Positions 1 to 13,014 of a DNA stretch of 64,000 bases are shown here, piece by piece. The position numbers and the translations under genes are program-made. Below the pieces are notes generated by a model. That model made no database searches, was not told the origin of the DNA, and saw only the letters and a list, made by a program, of their open reading frames with translations. Source of the stretch: Parapristionchus giblindavisi (lineage: Eukaryota; Nematoda; Chromadorea; Rhabditida; Diplogasteridae); NCBI GenBank assembly GCA_943737045.1, contig CALSFV010000271.1:124001-188000 (forward strand). The letters are read 5' to 3'. The stretch's first letter is position 1, and every line of letters starts with the position of its first letter.

Positions 1-1024
1 GTTGTTTCTTCCTCCAATCATCCAAATATACGTTGTATTCGATCACACATACCTATACGAAAGCAAAACAAGCCTTTCAAAGATAATAGAAAACTATATC
101 ACAATATGCAAATGAGTCGAATCTGCTTTGTTAAATCTGTTGGCATAGTGCAACGCGTCACATAGCTTGTTGCCAAGAAGTTGCAATTATAAACCAGGAA
201 GTATTGGTCATCATGCGTTAGTCACCTATTGTGCTGTGCAGTATTCCAATCCGAGACTTCGCGCATAATTCAATTATCCGGAATATTAACACCTTCTGTG
301 ACGTACTGCGTGTACTTGTTGCGCTTTTTGCACACGAACAAGGAAATAGGATGTGGTTTCCATTATTCCGTAGATATATGACGTCACTCCGCACTGCCCA
401 CTACTAATCTGTGGACCATAACGAAATCGTAGTAATGGTCAACTCGAGAGCACGCATTATTTCCTTGTCTATGAGTGATTATTGATTAGTGAGTGGGAGA
501 AAACAAGGGTTTACAATATTTTATCGGAAGTCATAAAGCATCTCCAATTCTGATATTATTTCTTTATTTGAGTGTAGGTGAGATTCCGTGTTGTACGTAC
601 TCGTTCACTCGAAATGTCATATTTTGGATAAAATATGTGCCTTATTTCGACTTTGAGAATGCCACGCTCTCGATTGGTCCTCAGGTCCTCCCTCGCGATA
701 AGGAAGGAATTAATAATGATGTCTAAGATCCCAAAGTACCCCAATTTCCACATCATCTTCCACACTTGTATAGTGTTCAAAAGTTGCGAAAAGCAACGGA
801 AATCAGAGAAAACACTCCACGTTTTACATACTCTCTTGTGTCTGTTCTTTTGTTTTCGTGAACATTGGAATGTAACATGCACCGATTGAAAATGTCTCCA
901 AACAAACTCTTTCCACCTGCTATCACTCCATGAAGTGCTATCATAAACAGTGCTACGACAATAATTAAAATTTTCTAATACAAAAGGATCATAGATGTTT
1001 GTTTGCTAATTTTTCATTTTTCAG
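1..1024. other. Left-edge region upstream of the PAN gene
   Basis: No exon can be supported here. A short hydrophobic open stretch around 530-577 ends at a possible GT donor in the phase needed by the exon at 1025. It has no in-frame ATG, so I do not call it the signal-peptide exon. The true first exon of the PAN gene may be here or left of the window. Confidence 0.4.
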
Positions 1025-4000
1025 TGCGATGCTTCAATACTGAATTAGGCAGCAGTATATCAGGTGCTGAATATCATCGAGTTCGTGGAATAGATCACAG
1101 GTATCTATTCATATCAAGAGCCAACTTGAACACGCATATCACTGCTTAAGCATTCGAGTCACCCGAAAATCTCACTAAATTTAGCTCAACGTGGGCTAAA
1201 CATTCGCGTGAATGTGTCAAATGTATGCAAGTTTACTGTCTGTGTAGTAGTTTTGCTTTTCTATACCTAGATATAAATATATTTTCCAGCGCACTATCTT
1301 TAAGGACACGTGCTAAAATAGCCACAGCGTCAATACTTCTTTTTCCGCATTCTGCGAGAAAAACACGCACTTTATATAACTTCTTCTTCTTCCCTGTATT
1401 AAGTTCCATATAACGCACATGGGGAAATTGGTTTCCCATATTGTTCCGCATATTTTCTAGTACACGTCCTTGGGAAGACTACGGTATATTAAATGTTCCG
1501 CGAAAACATCCAATACTTCCTACTTCTATAATTATTTTGAAAAAAAATTGAATGATGCCATACTAGACTGTATGTTCATAATATCTGGATAATTTCCCGG
1601 AACTTCATTCAAATGAGTTTAAGTGTTTTTGTGTGGATCGACCTGTCTCAATGGTCTCGATGCCTCTTTATAGATAACTTGAATGGGTCGTTCGTTAATA
1701 ATTCATGCTAACTATTCATACGTATCACACAAATACACGTAAAATTTCTATTACTTATGGTAGTGACATCAAGATTACCATAACTTTAGTCTATTTATAC
1801 ATAATAATAAATATTTCAATATTTTTAAATGTCGATTTTTCAGAGAATGCGCGATTCAATGCCGGGACGATCCTTCTTGTCTTGCGTATCAATACAGTCC
1901 GAAGAGTGAAATATGCTTCCTGAAGAGTCGAAGTCTCTCTGGGAAACTGGAAAAGGACGACGAAACATTGGTCGGATTCTGCTTGGATGAAGGTAGATTA
2001 TTCTCATGATGATGATTTTGAATTTAGAGAGAAGATTTTAGAGAGACCTAATATCATAGCCGAAACCTGTTTTTTTTCCAATTTTTGACACTTTTTGCTG
2101 TAGCTGGAGCGTAATACCATTCAACAAATTACATTATTTATAAAATTGCATAATCTTAAACTAGCGCGCACCTTACTAGTTTGAATATGATACAGAGCTC
2201 AGTCGCTTGAATGGCCTCTCTAGTGTTACTTCTTTGCAATCGCGTATGTACTCTGGCTCACTGTGTTCAATGGAGCACATTCCGCCCTCGCAATTCCTTT
2301 ATCGCCGCTCCTTGGCAAAATGACTGCACTGAACAGTAGATCCCTCAGTGATTGTTGCTGACATTTCAACTCCCAATCTAATCTGCGCTTATCTGCCCTC
2401 GACTTATCCATTACTTCCGGTTTGCAGCGCGCTGTCTTGGTCCAACCCACCCTTCCTTCCTGCTGGCCCCTTCCCCCCGAGGGACATTCACTCTTATGTG
2501 CATAGAATGGAAATAGATATGAATGCAATCATCGCCTTGATAAGGTCACACTCATATCTAATGCACGACCCATGTTGTATCCCCCCGTGAAAAGACTACT
2601 TCCGAAAGTGACGTCGAAAAAGAGTTGAACTTGTCAGTCTGGGCCTCAGACTCACTATGCCTCTTGTCGCAGTTGTCAGCAAGTTTACCCAGTAATATAT
2701 GTTAGCAAGACGAAAAAGTGAAGGGTCCTGCCTTTCGTAGTCTTTCACTTTATTTCCTCTATTTATCTGTCAAAAGCAGCTATTTAAGAAACCAGACATA
2801 TTTTAATCATCAGGAGGTGAACGCATATTTTCGGCAGTCTAATGTCAACTTGCTAACTTTCCGGAAATAAATGTGATTTCGGCTAAAGCCTTCTTCATGT
2901 CTGAGTACAAGATTTGTTCGAATAGGGCAGGTGTGCTTGCCCCCTTGGATTACTGTAGCCCGCACAAGTAAAGCATAACCTATCATATTGGATAAACCTA
3001 CATGAGCGAAATTCAATTGTGTATCGGAATTGGATGCTTCTAAGGTTGGATCGCGCATGTGCAACAAAAAGATGTTTCTCATCCCCCGCATTGCCTCGCT
3101 CTTTAAATCAAATTCAATTCGTTATATGATGACATGAGGGGGAGTGGAGCATTCTTGAAACGAGAGCCGAACGTAAAATTCCGGAAGTTTTTGAGCACCG
3201 TCGATGCGTTTGCACATGGCTGACCAGTGTCTGATCGCGGAACCGTAAATTGGGTACTCTCCCGTAACGGTAAATACCATATAGGATACGGTCTGTGACA
3301 TATTAACTCATGTGGGCGCTGATTCAAGCGTGAGTAAATAAACCGATGAAATGACGGGATTTGGGATTGCCCACATGTCTACGTCATGTAAAGTACTTGC
3401 TTAATCTCGAAGAAGTAGTAAAGTTTCCCTACGCAACACAGAGGTTCCGCCGTAAGGTGAGAAATAGCCAGTGGCAGCGGTAATCAAATCCGATAGTAAA
3501 GTGACGTTTCCCGAAAATTATATAATGTTTTGTTTGTGATTTGACATGAATCAGCCTTGACACAACGCAGGAAACGAGTTTTCTAGTCTAAGATTATTAT
3601 GATTTTTTTATTATTAAAACATTCTTCACCAAGATTAGATAAGCAGCGTTGCCACTGGTTCTAGAGCGTCATAAAAGCGAGTCTTTTAGTCTAAGAAACT
3701 GTCATAAAATTATAAATTACAATGGTCATTCAAGATACGATATACATAGTTCTAGGATGCATTTTGATTCATAGATAAGTGCCAAAATACATCGCGATAA
3801 AGGATTTTTTTTTCTACGTATGAATAATAATGGTAATATTATTGCAGATGACGAAATTCGTGATCGATTCTACAACCATGAAATAGACGGACCAGTAGTG
3901 CACGAGGTCAATGATATCGAGGGCGAGGACTGTCGAGAACTGTGCATGCAGCAGGATAAGGTAACTTATTGGTTTACTGGTGGTTTACCCGTGCGGAATA

Positions 4001-4218
4001 AACCGGTCATTGTCCAATGCACAAATGGTTTATGAATGCGGGGTTAACCATTTAACCCATTACAGGCGTCAATCTATTCATGGTCACCAGCAGACATGGA
4101 GGATGACGACGCTTCAGTCGGTTTATGCAAATGCATCGAATCGATTCGATCAATCGCGCTCAACTACAATACATTCTCCGGTTTCCTGCCGCAGAAACGG
4201 CATAAGTTCCGCTTCTGA
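1025..4218 (+). CDS. PAN/apple-domain protein, 5' end unresolved
   Basis: Four exons join in phase: 1025-1100, 1844-1992, 3848-3960 and 4066-4218 (TGA at 4216-4218), giving about 163 residues. Two PAN/apple-like modules are visible. The first begins RCFNTELGSSISG, carries the Cys pairs ECAIQC and SCLAYQY, and closes with VGFCLDE. The second begins DRFYNHEIDGP, has EDCRELC, and ends LCKCIES with a terminal tyrosine/Ser-Gly stretch. PAN domains are disulfide-bonded extracellular modules for protein or carbohydrate binding, so secretion is expected, but no signal peptide exon was found. Donors and acceptors are canonical (AG/GTAGAT at 1993, TTGCAG before 3848, TTACAG before 4066). The ligand and biological role are unknown. 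A polyadenylation signal lies about 520 bases downstream. Confidence 0.75.
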
Positions 4219-4736
4219 GCTCTCCAAGCAGTGAGCTTCCTTCCGATCCTTAACGAGCTCTATCGTAGCCCCATTCGAGCTCCCCAGTAGCTCCATCGAA
4301 TTCTCTAGTGTATCATAGCCCGCTCTCAAAAGCCTTCTTTCTGACCAAAGTCACTTCTAGTTTTGCTTTTCATCGATGTTCGCCACTATAGGTCGTTTGT
4401 TTCGTCCCACGAAATGTGTCATATCATTGAATCATTCCATTCTAATCAATTTCAGTTTATCTCTTCCTTGATTTGTTCAAGTTGTTCAATCACATCACAG
4501 TAGTTACATACCACCGCTAGTCAATCTCTGATCTCATCTCCCGTTGATTCTTCCTTTAGACATCGGGTATCCCTCATCATATCAGCTATTCTCATCTCGA
4601 TATTCTCTGATTGTGTGTACGATAATTCTATTCGATTTCAATCCAAATTGTTGACGAGTCAAAATTGTGTGCCGTTGCGCGCAAAATCTCGCTTACCTTT
4701 CGGTCTCTGACTAGCCCGATGATTTTGTTTTTTTGT

Positions 4737-4742
4737 AATAAA
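4737..4742 (+). promoter_or_regulatory. Candidate polyadenylation signal AATAAA
   Basis: AATAAA follows the PAN gene stop codon by about 520 bases and a T-rich stretch precedes it. It is the first perfect hexamer I see on this strand after the stop, but the 3' UTR would be long. Confidence 0.4.
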
Positions 4743-7514
4743 CTAATTTAAATTGACTAAAGTGAAGTGTTAATCGCATTGGCAGCGATGCTTTAGAAGC
4801 ATGCGGCACTTAGTGAACCCGAAAAGTACTCAGGAACGAGCTAAAATAACCTCTATAGTCGTCGTTTTATTGCAATAAGAGAGAGAGTGTTCATGGTTCA
4901 GTACATAAACGAAGTGAGTGACAGTGGAGAAGGAACAAGGAAGTGTTGTCTCCAGTCGAAGAGTGTTAAAGTGGCAACACAAGCTAAGCTGAAAGTCTCC
5001 GTTTTCTCGGTCTACGAGAGGGAGAGTTAAATTAACTTGTGCCTTTAATGATGGAATGTTCAAATCTCTTGCTTTATGTGAGGAACATTAGGAATATGTT
5101 ACAACCAGCTAATATCAATCCTTTTGTAAACGTTCGCATAGACCAATCTGATGTTGGAATCATTTTGCTGAATTAAAAAAATCTTCAAAAATCTTGTGCT
5201 GTGCATGCTTTTACTTTTCTAATGAAAAGGCAGAATCATAAAAAAGTGTATAATAATCCGAACTTTTTGTTTTCTTTCTGTCTCCGCTGTTTATTCACGA
5301 AAATATTCACTATAATCCACCTGGTGCTACAAGATGTCTGAACAATATAATCATATTGATCTTAGCTGCGGAGTTATTCAGGTGATTTAAAAACAATATA
5401 CTTTGTGCGTCGGAAATGACAGAAACACTTAATTTAACGACTTTTGCAAGACGTAGAGCAATGTTCAATTTCTGCAGATTGAGTAAATACTTCGTTTATG
5501 CATTATTAGATGAAGATGTTTACCATGATACTGCACTGTATCGGGAAGTAATTTGATAAACGTGTTCGTACAGTTATACTCTGCTTCGTACCGAAATCAC
5601 CATTTATTGGAAGTCTTATACAGGATATTTTGTATGGTTCTGAGCCTATAAGCATATACTTGTACTGTGCTCGCGGTCAGACTAATCTAGTGCACTCTAC
5701 GTCTGGGGAAGGCTAAGAGGTAAATTCAGAAATGTCAACGGCTTCATTTAGGGGAGACGTCTATTCTTGCTTTATCGTAGACCAACGAAATAGTGTGTGC
5801 AATGATTGACCTTTAGATCACTTTAAGACAAAAGTATTGCCGATTTCTCAATATTAAATGGAAGTGAAGTGGTGGGGGGACGGGGGTTAGAGAGAAGTAA
5901 CGAGTAACAAATGAAGCATAAATGTGCGTCAGCAGAGGACTCTCCGAGGTCGAATGAGAGAAAGACCCCGAGATATCCTAAAGCCACTGGCCAACAATGG
6001 AAGTTCCGATGGGGAAAGAATGGGACGGTCTATTATTGAAAGAGCCAAGATCGAAATTAGTGCATTGTTCGAATACTACGTAATGAAAGGTAAACGAGGG
6101 TAGTCTATTTTTAAACCATCTCTCGCCTATTGTCTTTGCTTTTTCGTCACATCTGAACACCACACAAAAGGGTGTGACGCACTGCGTCTCGAGTATGCTC
6201 ACATTCGGTTCAGTAATTATTTTTATATATTATTCGAATTTCATAAGTAAAAAAACGTTGGTCTGACACTCACAAAGTTTGGGGGAATACACAGAACGTG
6301 CTATAGAGCTGTTTGTGATATGATTATGTGGAAGTATTTCTGCATTCAAATGACATTCGCGTTCACCCGTAAAACTACGGAAGGTGCTAATCTAGTACTA
6401 AGCACTACCAACCTTTTCTATCACCCGTATCTTCCAAGTATCTACTCAAAAGTCATGGAAACGTGAAACATTCTACTCATAACACTTTTGGTTAACTATT
6501 GCACATTTTCTAAGTTGAATTAATTGTGATATCTTTGATTATAATTCTCATGTTTCATATCGGCGAACAGCTTTCCGTCTATATCGGGACTATGTAAAGT
6601 AGCGACTTTTGAATTACATGGAACTTGACATTCACACAACCAAAAACGCGTTTTTTTCCGGTGTCACACACACACTGTACCGGAAACCATATTTAGCATT
6701 TTCCCTATGTATTTACCATGGTGGTGAACGCCCTGGCCTATCTGCGGGGTCTTCTCCCGTATAAAATGCTGTGTAAGAGTGTCAAAACAAGCACGGGACA
6801 CACACAAACAAACAGTTTTGGAGGCACTGGAAGACGACACGCTAATAATACTAATAACAGATACCCGAATATGGCGTCATAACCGGGAAATAGTCGGGTG
6901 TGTGCAACAACAATTTAGCATTGAATTATAGGATATGGTTCCAGAAATAATCTAATCCGGTGAGAATGAAAACAAACTGTGCAGTACAATGTACATAAGA
7001 ACATGTTCAACCGTTGCGAAAAGAAGAATAAAATAAAAAAGAATGTGATTTGAGATAGTATGTCAAACAGTGTCTCTTCCCACTCCGCCAGTATCTCTTT
7101 ATCTGAATCTCGTAACAGTATCTCTTCGTTTATTCTGATCGCAATTTTTGAAAAGATCAACATTGTGTTCGAGGTTTGTACTTTATATTAGGTCCAATGC
7201 CAAGTACTTTGTGCTAGTGAACTATAGAAGTTTCTTGATGATGATCATATTACGTGAGTGGACCAATTAGACCAAAGCATCATAATCTATCTTATGATTC
7301 AGATAGATTAGTACGATGACTTCACATTCTTACGTTTCCCTTACACGTTCTCAAATCCGATTAAATAGCTTAATCTTCGTGTAAAGATACAAGGAAATGA
7401 AACCAATCGTATATTTAGCCCTTTAAAAGAAACTTCCCGTTTGGTCAATATTATGAAAGTTCACAGCTTTTTGTCGTCATGGATATACGATAAACTAGGT
7501 AGTTTTTTCTACGG

Positions 7515-7660
7515 TATAGTGCATCCGAAGAAGAGATCAGGCCCTCCGGACTGAATTGGCCTTGAATTATCACCCGCAGGACTTCGTGTGCCTTGAATAA
7601 CGGGTTGTACCATGTACCACTTTTACCTTTATGTAACTTTAGATTGTGTGAATTTGACAT
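7515..7660 (-). repeat. Dispersed ~190 bp repeat R1, reverse copy
   Basis: On the reverse strand it reads through the landmarks ACAACCCGTTATTCAAGGCA, CCTGCGGGTGAT and CGGAGGGCCTGATC. These are shared with copies at 14020-14215, 23393-23490, 24540-24600 and 47837-48430. It has no coding potential that I can recognise. Confidence 0.7.
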
Positions 7661-7700
7661 ATTTTACGGACATTTATTCATTGTCGATGGGGGAACACAA

Positions 7701-8207
7701 TACAGTACAGCAGAATCCCGCCCTTGACATGGGATCCCCGGGTGTCCCGGGGTGTCCCCTCTGTCCCCTCGATTTTTACGCTGTGAATTAGGAATATGAG
7801 CTCTTCAAATAGGTTGCATTCTTTTACTCCAGGTTTGACCGAATTTATCACGGAAAGATTGGAACTTTATAAATTACGTAGCCTGAGAAAAAATATTGAA
7901 AAATTTAATTTCTTTCAATTTTTGACGAATGCCGCGCGAAAATTTTGAAGAAGTCGCGCACGCTCGGCAAATTCTATCGCAAAGTGACTTCGTTCCAGCA
8001 TTTCTTTTCCTTAGCACAGTTGAGTTGACAAGCTTTTAAAAAATCCAAACTTTCCTTGATAAATTCGGTCAAATCTGGAGCAAAACAACGCAAACAATTT
8101 GAAGAGCTGATATTCTTTATTCACAGCGTAAAAAATCGAAGGGACAGAGGGGACACCCCGGGACACCCGGGGATCCCATGTCAAGGGCGGGATTCTGCTG
8201 TACTGTA
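7701..8207. mobile_element. Fold-back DNA element, TIR TACAGTACAGCAG
   Basis: About 507 bp. The left arm (from 7701) is repeated inverted in the right arm (to 8207): TACAGTACAGCAGAATCCCG at the left matches the complement of the right end, and the GGGGACACCCCGGG-rich segment and an inner GACCGAATTTATC block also pair. Arms are about 170 bases around an unpaired centre. Terminal TA could be a TA target duplication, as for Tc1/mariner-type elements, so a non-autonomous Tc1-like element is plausible. No transposase is visible. Confidence 0.8.
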
Positions 8208-8361
8208 CATAGCACACGAAGACTATTTCCATGAGGTTTCATTATGGATACTGTATCACAGAAGATGTTTAATGAAGGAATCCGTTGTTCATCGAACCGA
8301 GAGAAGCGAAGGCACGCTCGATTTGATTGCACTTCGGCTGAAATTATGTTAGTACAGTAAT

Positions 8362-8474
8362 TTTAAAGCAACACCCAAGCTAATATGAAACTCTCCGCTC
8401 TGGCCAAACTCTCTCGCTTTCTTTCTCTAGTGAGTATGGCCAGAGTAAAATTAGCTTGGGGTGTGCCTGTAAAG
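8362..8474. mobile_element. Family A hairpin MITE
   Basis: The arm AAACTCTCCGCTCTGGCC pairs with a GGCCAGAG arm, and the outer GCTAAT/ATTAGC segments pair too. It ends TTAAAGCAACACC / GGTGTGCCTGTAAA, matching the family's TTTAAAGGYACACC terminus. Confidence 0.8.
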
Positions 8475-8967
8475 CTTCGATTTCATCTACCACAATAAGG
8501 AAGTATAGGAATTATAAACATTCGGGAAACATTAAAAGATTAAAGGTAGTCTTTCGGATACGTGGCCAACCTTAAGCTGAATTTTTTTCTGCGTAGGAAA
8601 AAGAGATGTATGATCTATCATTGTATTCCATCTCAGCAAGAAAAATCAACAAGGAACTAACGATCCTGTTGGGGATAATCCTAATCTGTTGATCAAGTTT
8701 GAAAATGTGAAATGCGCTCAAAATACTACTAGGATCTTCTAATCGAACGTAGCACACGAGGGATAATCGAGGAAGCCTTATCCAACTTGGAGGATTTTTC
8801 ACAGCAAAATCGGAAATAATCTCTGAACTATGCTCTTATGATCCAAAAAACTTGTACCGTGATGTTGACAATTATATTATGAACAGTGGTTAGCAGTAGC
8901 GTGCGACCGACCTCTATAGGACTTATTCGAGATCAGGCTACAGAATTGGTCACGCTAATGAATTCTA

Positions 8968-11900
8968 TTATAGTTTACAGTGCTAGAATGATATAGGCTT
9001 CGGGCGTTTGGAAAGATTTGTCGCAGATAGGGAAAAAGAGTGTACCTTATTCTCTGGACGAGCATACGCTGCCCAGCACTCGACCACATCAGAATCACAC
9101 TTGCACAGTGCCGATTTACACGATGGTGAGGCGTCTGAATTAAGAGATTTTTGAAACACAGCTTTTGCTGTTAATGTCAAATGACCTCTCAAAATATCCC
9201 AAATGAAACGCTCTCTCTTATCTGTCTTTAAGATGTACATATGTGAAATAAATGAATTGAAAACATTGTTTGGAAATAAATAAATCTGGATTGCAATGTA
9301 AAATAGCTTGCACAGAAACTGTGGAAGAATGCAAATTCAAGATGGGAATAAGACCAGAATCCATTGCCACTCATTGACAAATGTGGTATTAAAATCATGG
9401 AAAAGTAGATGGAAAAGTGAACAGCTTCGTAATTATTAAAAACATACTACAAAAATCGGTTACGCGAGAGTTGGATTGCTACTTTTTCAACTACTTTTCC
9501 AAGATTTTAACGCCACATTATGCAAACTATGTATTAGGTTGAGTCATAATTAACCGTGGATTTTGGTGGTTCGACTTTGAACTTTTGCCGTTCTTTTGTA
9601 CTAACACCACCTGTCTCGCGATACTGCACACATACAATATCCCCCTCCCTCTATCACTCCCCGAGATATCAGTCAGTCTAGTCACCCGTCAATTGAGAAA
9701 TGCCGAATAATTTCCATCCGAAGAAACGACATGTTCGGCATGTCATGCTTTTCCTTTTCCTATCTGGCCTCAAAGACCCTGATAGTCGACGGCGTATGGC
9801 TTAAGTTTACCACTCGGACACCCCTTCTCTAACAACGGTGCAATATTGGTTCCATCGCTTCGCATAGAACAACTACAATATGAAGAAGAGGAAGGTCGAT
9901 ATCGTCATCAAAGCTTCTATTTGGACCTACTACAGAAGAGCATCGAGGTTGACCCGTATAAGACCACCAGGTATATGGCCTCTACACTTGGTTTGTCACA
10001 GCCCACTATCGTTCACGGACTCCACTCAATCGGCAAGGTAAGAAAGATGGGCCGATATGTTCGTCACCTCCCGAACGAAAAGAACAAGAATGACCGTGTC
10101 GACTTCACCAGACAATTACTTAGCTGCGAAAAGACCAACGCGTGACTGGGCAATATCGTTACTGGTGATGATAAGTGGATATGGAACTATGCCGGATGAG
10201 AACCGTCGGATGAGAACCTACTGGATGATAACCGGAAGCTACCGGATGAGAACTGAGCGTATGAGAACCGACTGGATGAGAACCTACTTGATGAGAACCC
10301 ACCGGATGAGAACTGAGCGTATGAGAACCGACCGGATGAGAACCTACTTGATGAGAACCCACCGGATGAGAACTGAGCGTATGAGAACCGACCGGATGAG
10401 AACTGAGCGTATGAGAACCGACCGGATGAGAACCTACTGGATGAGAACCGACCGGATGAGAACCTACTGGATGAGAACCGACCGGATGAGAACCTACTGG
10501 ATGAGAACCGACCGGATGAGAACTCTCTTGAAGATATCTCAAAATCTACCGGATGAGAACTTAGCGGCCATTTTATGCCAAATTTTGCGCTGATCACGAA
10601 TATGTCAGTCAGGTTTTTCAAAATCTACCGGATGAGAACTTAGCGGCCATTTTATGCCAAATTTTGCGCTGATCACGAATATGTCAGTCAGATATTTTAA
10701 AATCTACCGGATGAGAACTTAGCGGCCATTTTATACCAAATTTTGTGCTGATTGCAGATATGGTATCATGATTTTTCAAAATATACCGGATGAGAACTTA
10801 ACGGTAATTTTGCGTCAAATTTCGTATCGCGAACCTACTAATCGATATTTTCAATCGATACATATGCGCCGCCAAAATCCCTGACGCGTTGCAACTTGTA
10901 ACGGCGTCTCACCAGGTAGTGTATTGGACCACAACGTTGTGCGCCGTGCCCAGCGGGTGAACACGTGGATATTGTACCACAACGTTGTGCGCCGTGCCCA
11001 GCGGGTGAACACGTGGGATCAGGCAGGGGACGTCTCCAAACCCGAGCAACACGAGAAGAATGTCATGATCAGTGTTTGGTCGGGTGTCAAAGGCGTGTAC
11101 CACTGGGAGCTGCTACCCGAAGGGCAGACTATCAACGTCGCCCATTACGCTTCCCAACTACGTACTCTCAAGAGGAAACTTGAATCTTCACGGGCGGCAG
11201 GCGATCGAATTGTCTTTCAGCAGTATAGTACGCGCCCATACATGGCGAAGGCCTTCAAGAAGGATCTGATGACGTTTGGCTGGCGACTCCTCCCCTAGCC
11301 CAAGTATACACCAGACCTTGCCCGCTCCGATTATTGGCTCCTCGGTGATGTGCATCTTGCCTTGCTGGAGAAACACTTCCAAAATCGAGTCGAGGTCGAA
11401 TCGTGGCTGACCTCCTACTTCCTCAAAGCCGGCCGTGTGGTTTGAGGACGGAATCAAGTCCTTGCCCACACTTTGGCAGAAGACCATCGACAATGATGGT
11501 GGTTAGTATGATTCACACACTCATTGATTGACAAAGAATTTTCAAGTCAAAGTTGAAGTTCAAAATCCACGGTTAATTATGACTCAACCTAATATATAGA
11601 GCTCTTATACCAGTATCTCATTTCATTCAGATTTCGAACAATGAAAAACACCGTTTTGGAACAAACATTTGCCTGGAAATCGTGAAATCCTTCCATAAAT
11701 AGGTCCTCTTTTGTGTTATACGTGACATTCATTACAATAGTCTATGGTCCCAACCAACTACAAATATTTTCAGTTGAGTAAACGCGAGGGAGTACAATGC
11801 GACAGCGCTATTTTTGTGCATTTCCGGGAGGCATGGCGCTATTTTTGTCATAGGCCGATACAATATGGTAGAAAGGCTCAGCAATGACAGTTTTTTTGTA

Positions 11901-12980
11901 AATGTCACTTCAGTCCTTATTTCCAGAGGATGTTGGTTGAGCATTTCTTTATTGCGAAATTTTGTTCCTCCGAGGACTAAATCATTAAAATCGTCTACAT
12001 TCATAGAGGTAATACAAAAGAAATAAGCAGGTAATGTTTGTAATCTTATTAACACCAACCATGACAGACAGCAGTCTTGTTGGCACAGTCCCAATCGTAT
12101 GGTTCGACATATTCGAAGGCGGTATCGAAACAGAGTCCACTGTCGACAGCGGCATCGTAACACTTGTCGTGCTTCATGCAGCACCTGAAATGATTATTAA
12201 TTGATCTTTGATCTTTCTCTAATTTCACGATATTTGATCGATGACCGATTGATAGATTTTTGAGCTTTTTATTATATTTATTTTTCTTCTTTCCACTGTT
12301 ATATACTAAATCTTACAGTCTCCTTTGCACTGTGCCGGATAGATATAAATAATGTTAACTAGTATACAACAAATGCCCTAACAACAATTAATGTTTCGCC
12401 CACCACATTAACAAGTCAAACAAAGTATAGCTATACTATCTATAACAGTATATGGGAACAATAATTAAAATGTTCCGCTATTTGAATTACTACTATTTAT
12501 TCCGAGACTTAACGTGGGTTCCATTAATTATTCGAACTTTTGGATGTAATCTTGTTAAAGGAACGCTATAAACAAGTTGTCGATATTTGACATAAGCTAA
12601 AATACTTTTTTTCCAAACAATTCATGGGAACATTTGAGGGTTATTAGTTAATTCGATGATATTAAAAATAAGATAAATGTAAAAACAAATTATAAGTTGA
12701 ATGAGCAATCAATAAAATAAATGAACTAACTCATCAATTCCATCGATTGGAGTTCCAGACCCACCTGGACCGCACCTATGAACGAATATTTTATGATAAT
12801 AACACATATTAGTATTCAGCTGTACATATAAATAAAATAATAAATAAATGAAAATAATTAATTAGTTAGTTTAAAAAGGCTAACCAACATCCGTAACCAT
12901 TATAATGAATGGCGGAATATCCGAGTACGCATTCGGTCACGCGTTCAAGATTCCACAGAGATCGTAACTATAATTATTAA

Positions 12981-13014
<34 letters not shown>

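Larger units (their letters stand above)
4219..8967. other. Intergenic region between PAN and PLA2 genes
   Basis: No coding exons recognised. It contains the fold-back element at 7701-8207, a reverse copy of the ~190 bp dispersed repeat (about 7515-7660), and a family A hairpin (8362-8474). A weak family B-like remnant may lie near 5740-5830. The two genes converge on this region, so it should hold both 3' UTRs. Confidence 0.6.
9534..11592 (+). mobile_element. Decayed mariner transposon with internal satellite
   Basis: Terminal inverted repeats begin TTAGGTTGAGTCATAATTAA at 9534 and end with its complement at 11592, flanked by TA (9532-9533, 11593-11594). Transposase remnants run on the + strand. 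An N-terminal helix-turn-helix region (9700-10140) is followed by the first catalytic Asp motif IVTGDDKW near 10157-10180 and a middle region from about 10930 ([19 protein letters not shown]). The C-terminus has [11 protein letters not shown] with the third Asp near 11325. The second catalytic motif (normally DNARPH) reads QQYSTRPY and the frame has stops, so it is inactive. About 740 bases of tandem repeats are inserted right after the first Asp motif, explaining the length against ~1.3 kb normal. It lies in PLA2 intron 4, antisense to the gene. Confidence 0.93.

Noticed and set aside
493..577. Candidate signal-peptide exon for the PAN gene
   Set aside because: Donor phase fits the exon at 1025 and the stretch is hydrophobic, but there is no in-frame ATG after the preceding stop and no convincing acceptor.
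10190..10540. CRISPR-like regular repeat spacing
   Set aside because: Units are contiguous 16-base tandem repeats with no unique spacers, in a eukaryotic transposon.
10057..10621. Long open frames with repeated MRTDRMRTY or [10 protein letters not shown]
   Set aside because: They are translations of the 16-base tandem array in the mariner element, open in several frames on both strands; not genes.
12049..12184. PLA2 exon 4 read through to a stop at 12049
   Set aside because: A GT donor at 12059 in the right phase joins to the exon at 9134, which supplies the catalytic Asp and remaining Cys; the read-through form would lack them. I first took the missing Asp as a real substitution and dropped that idea.
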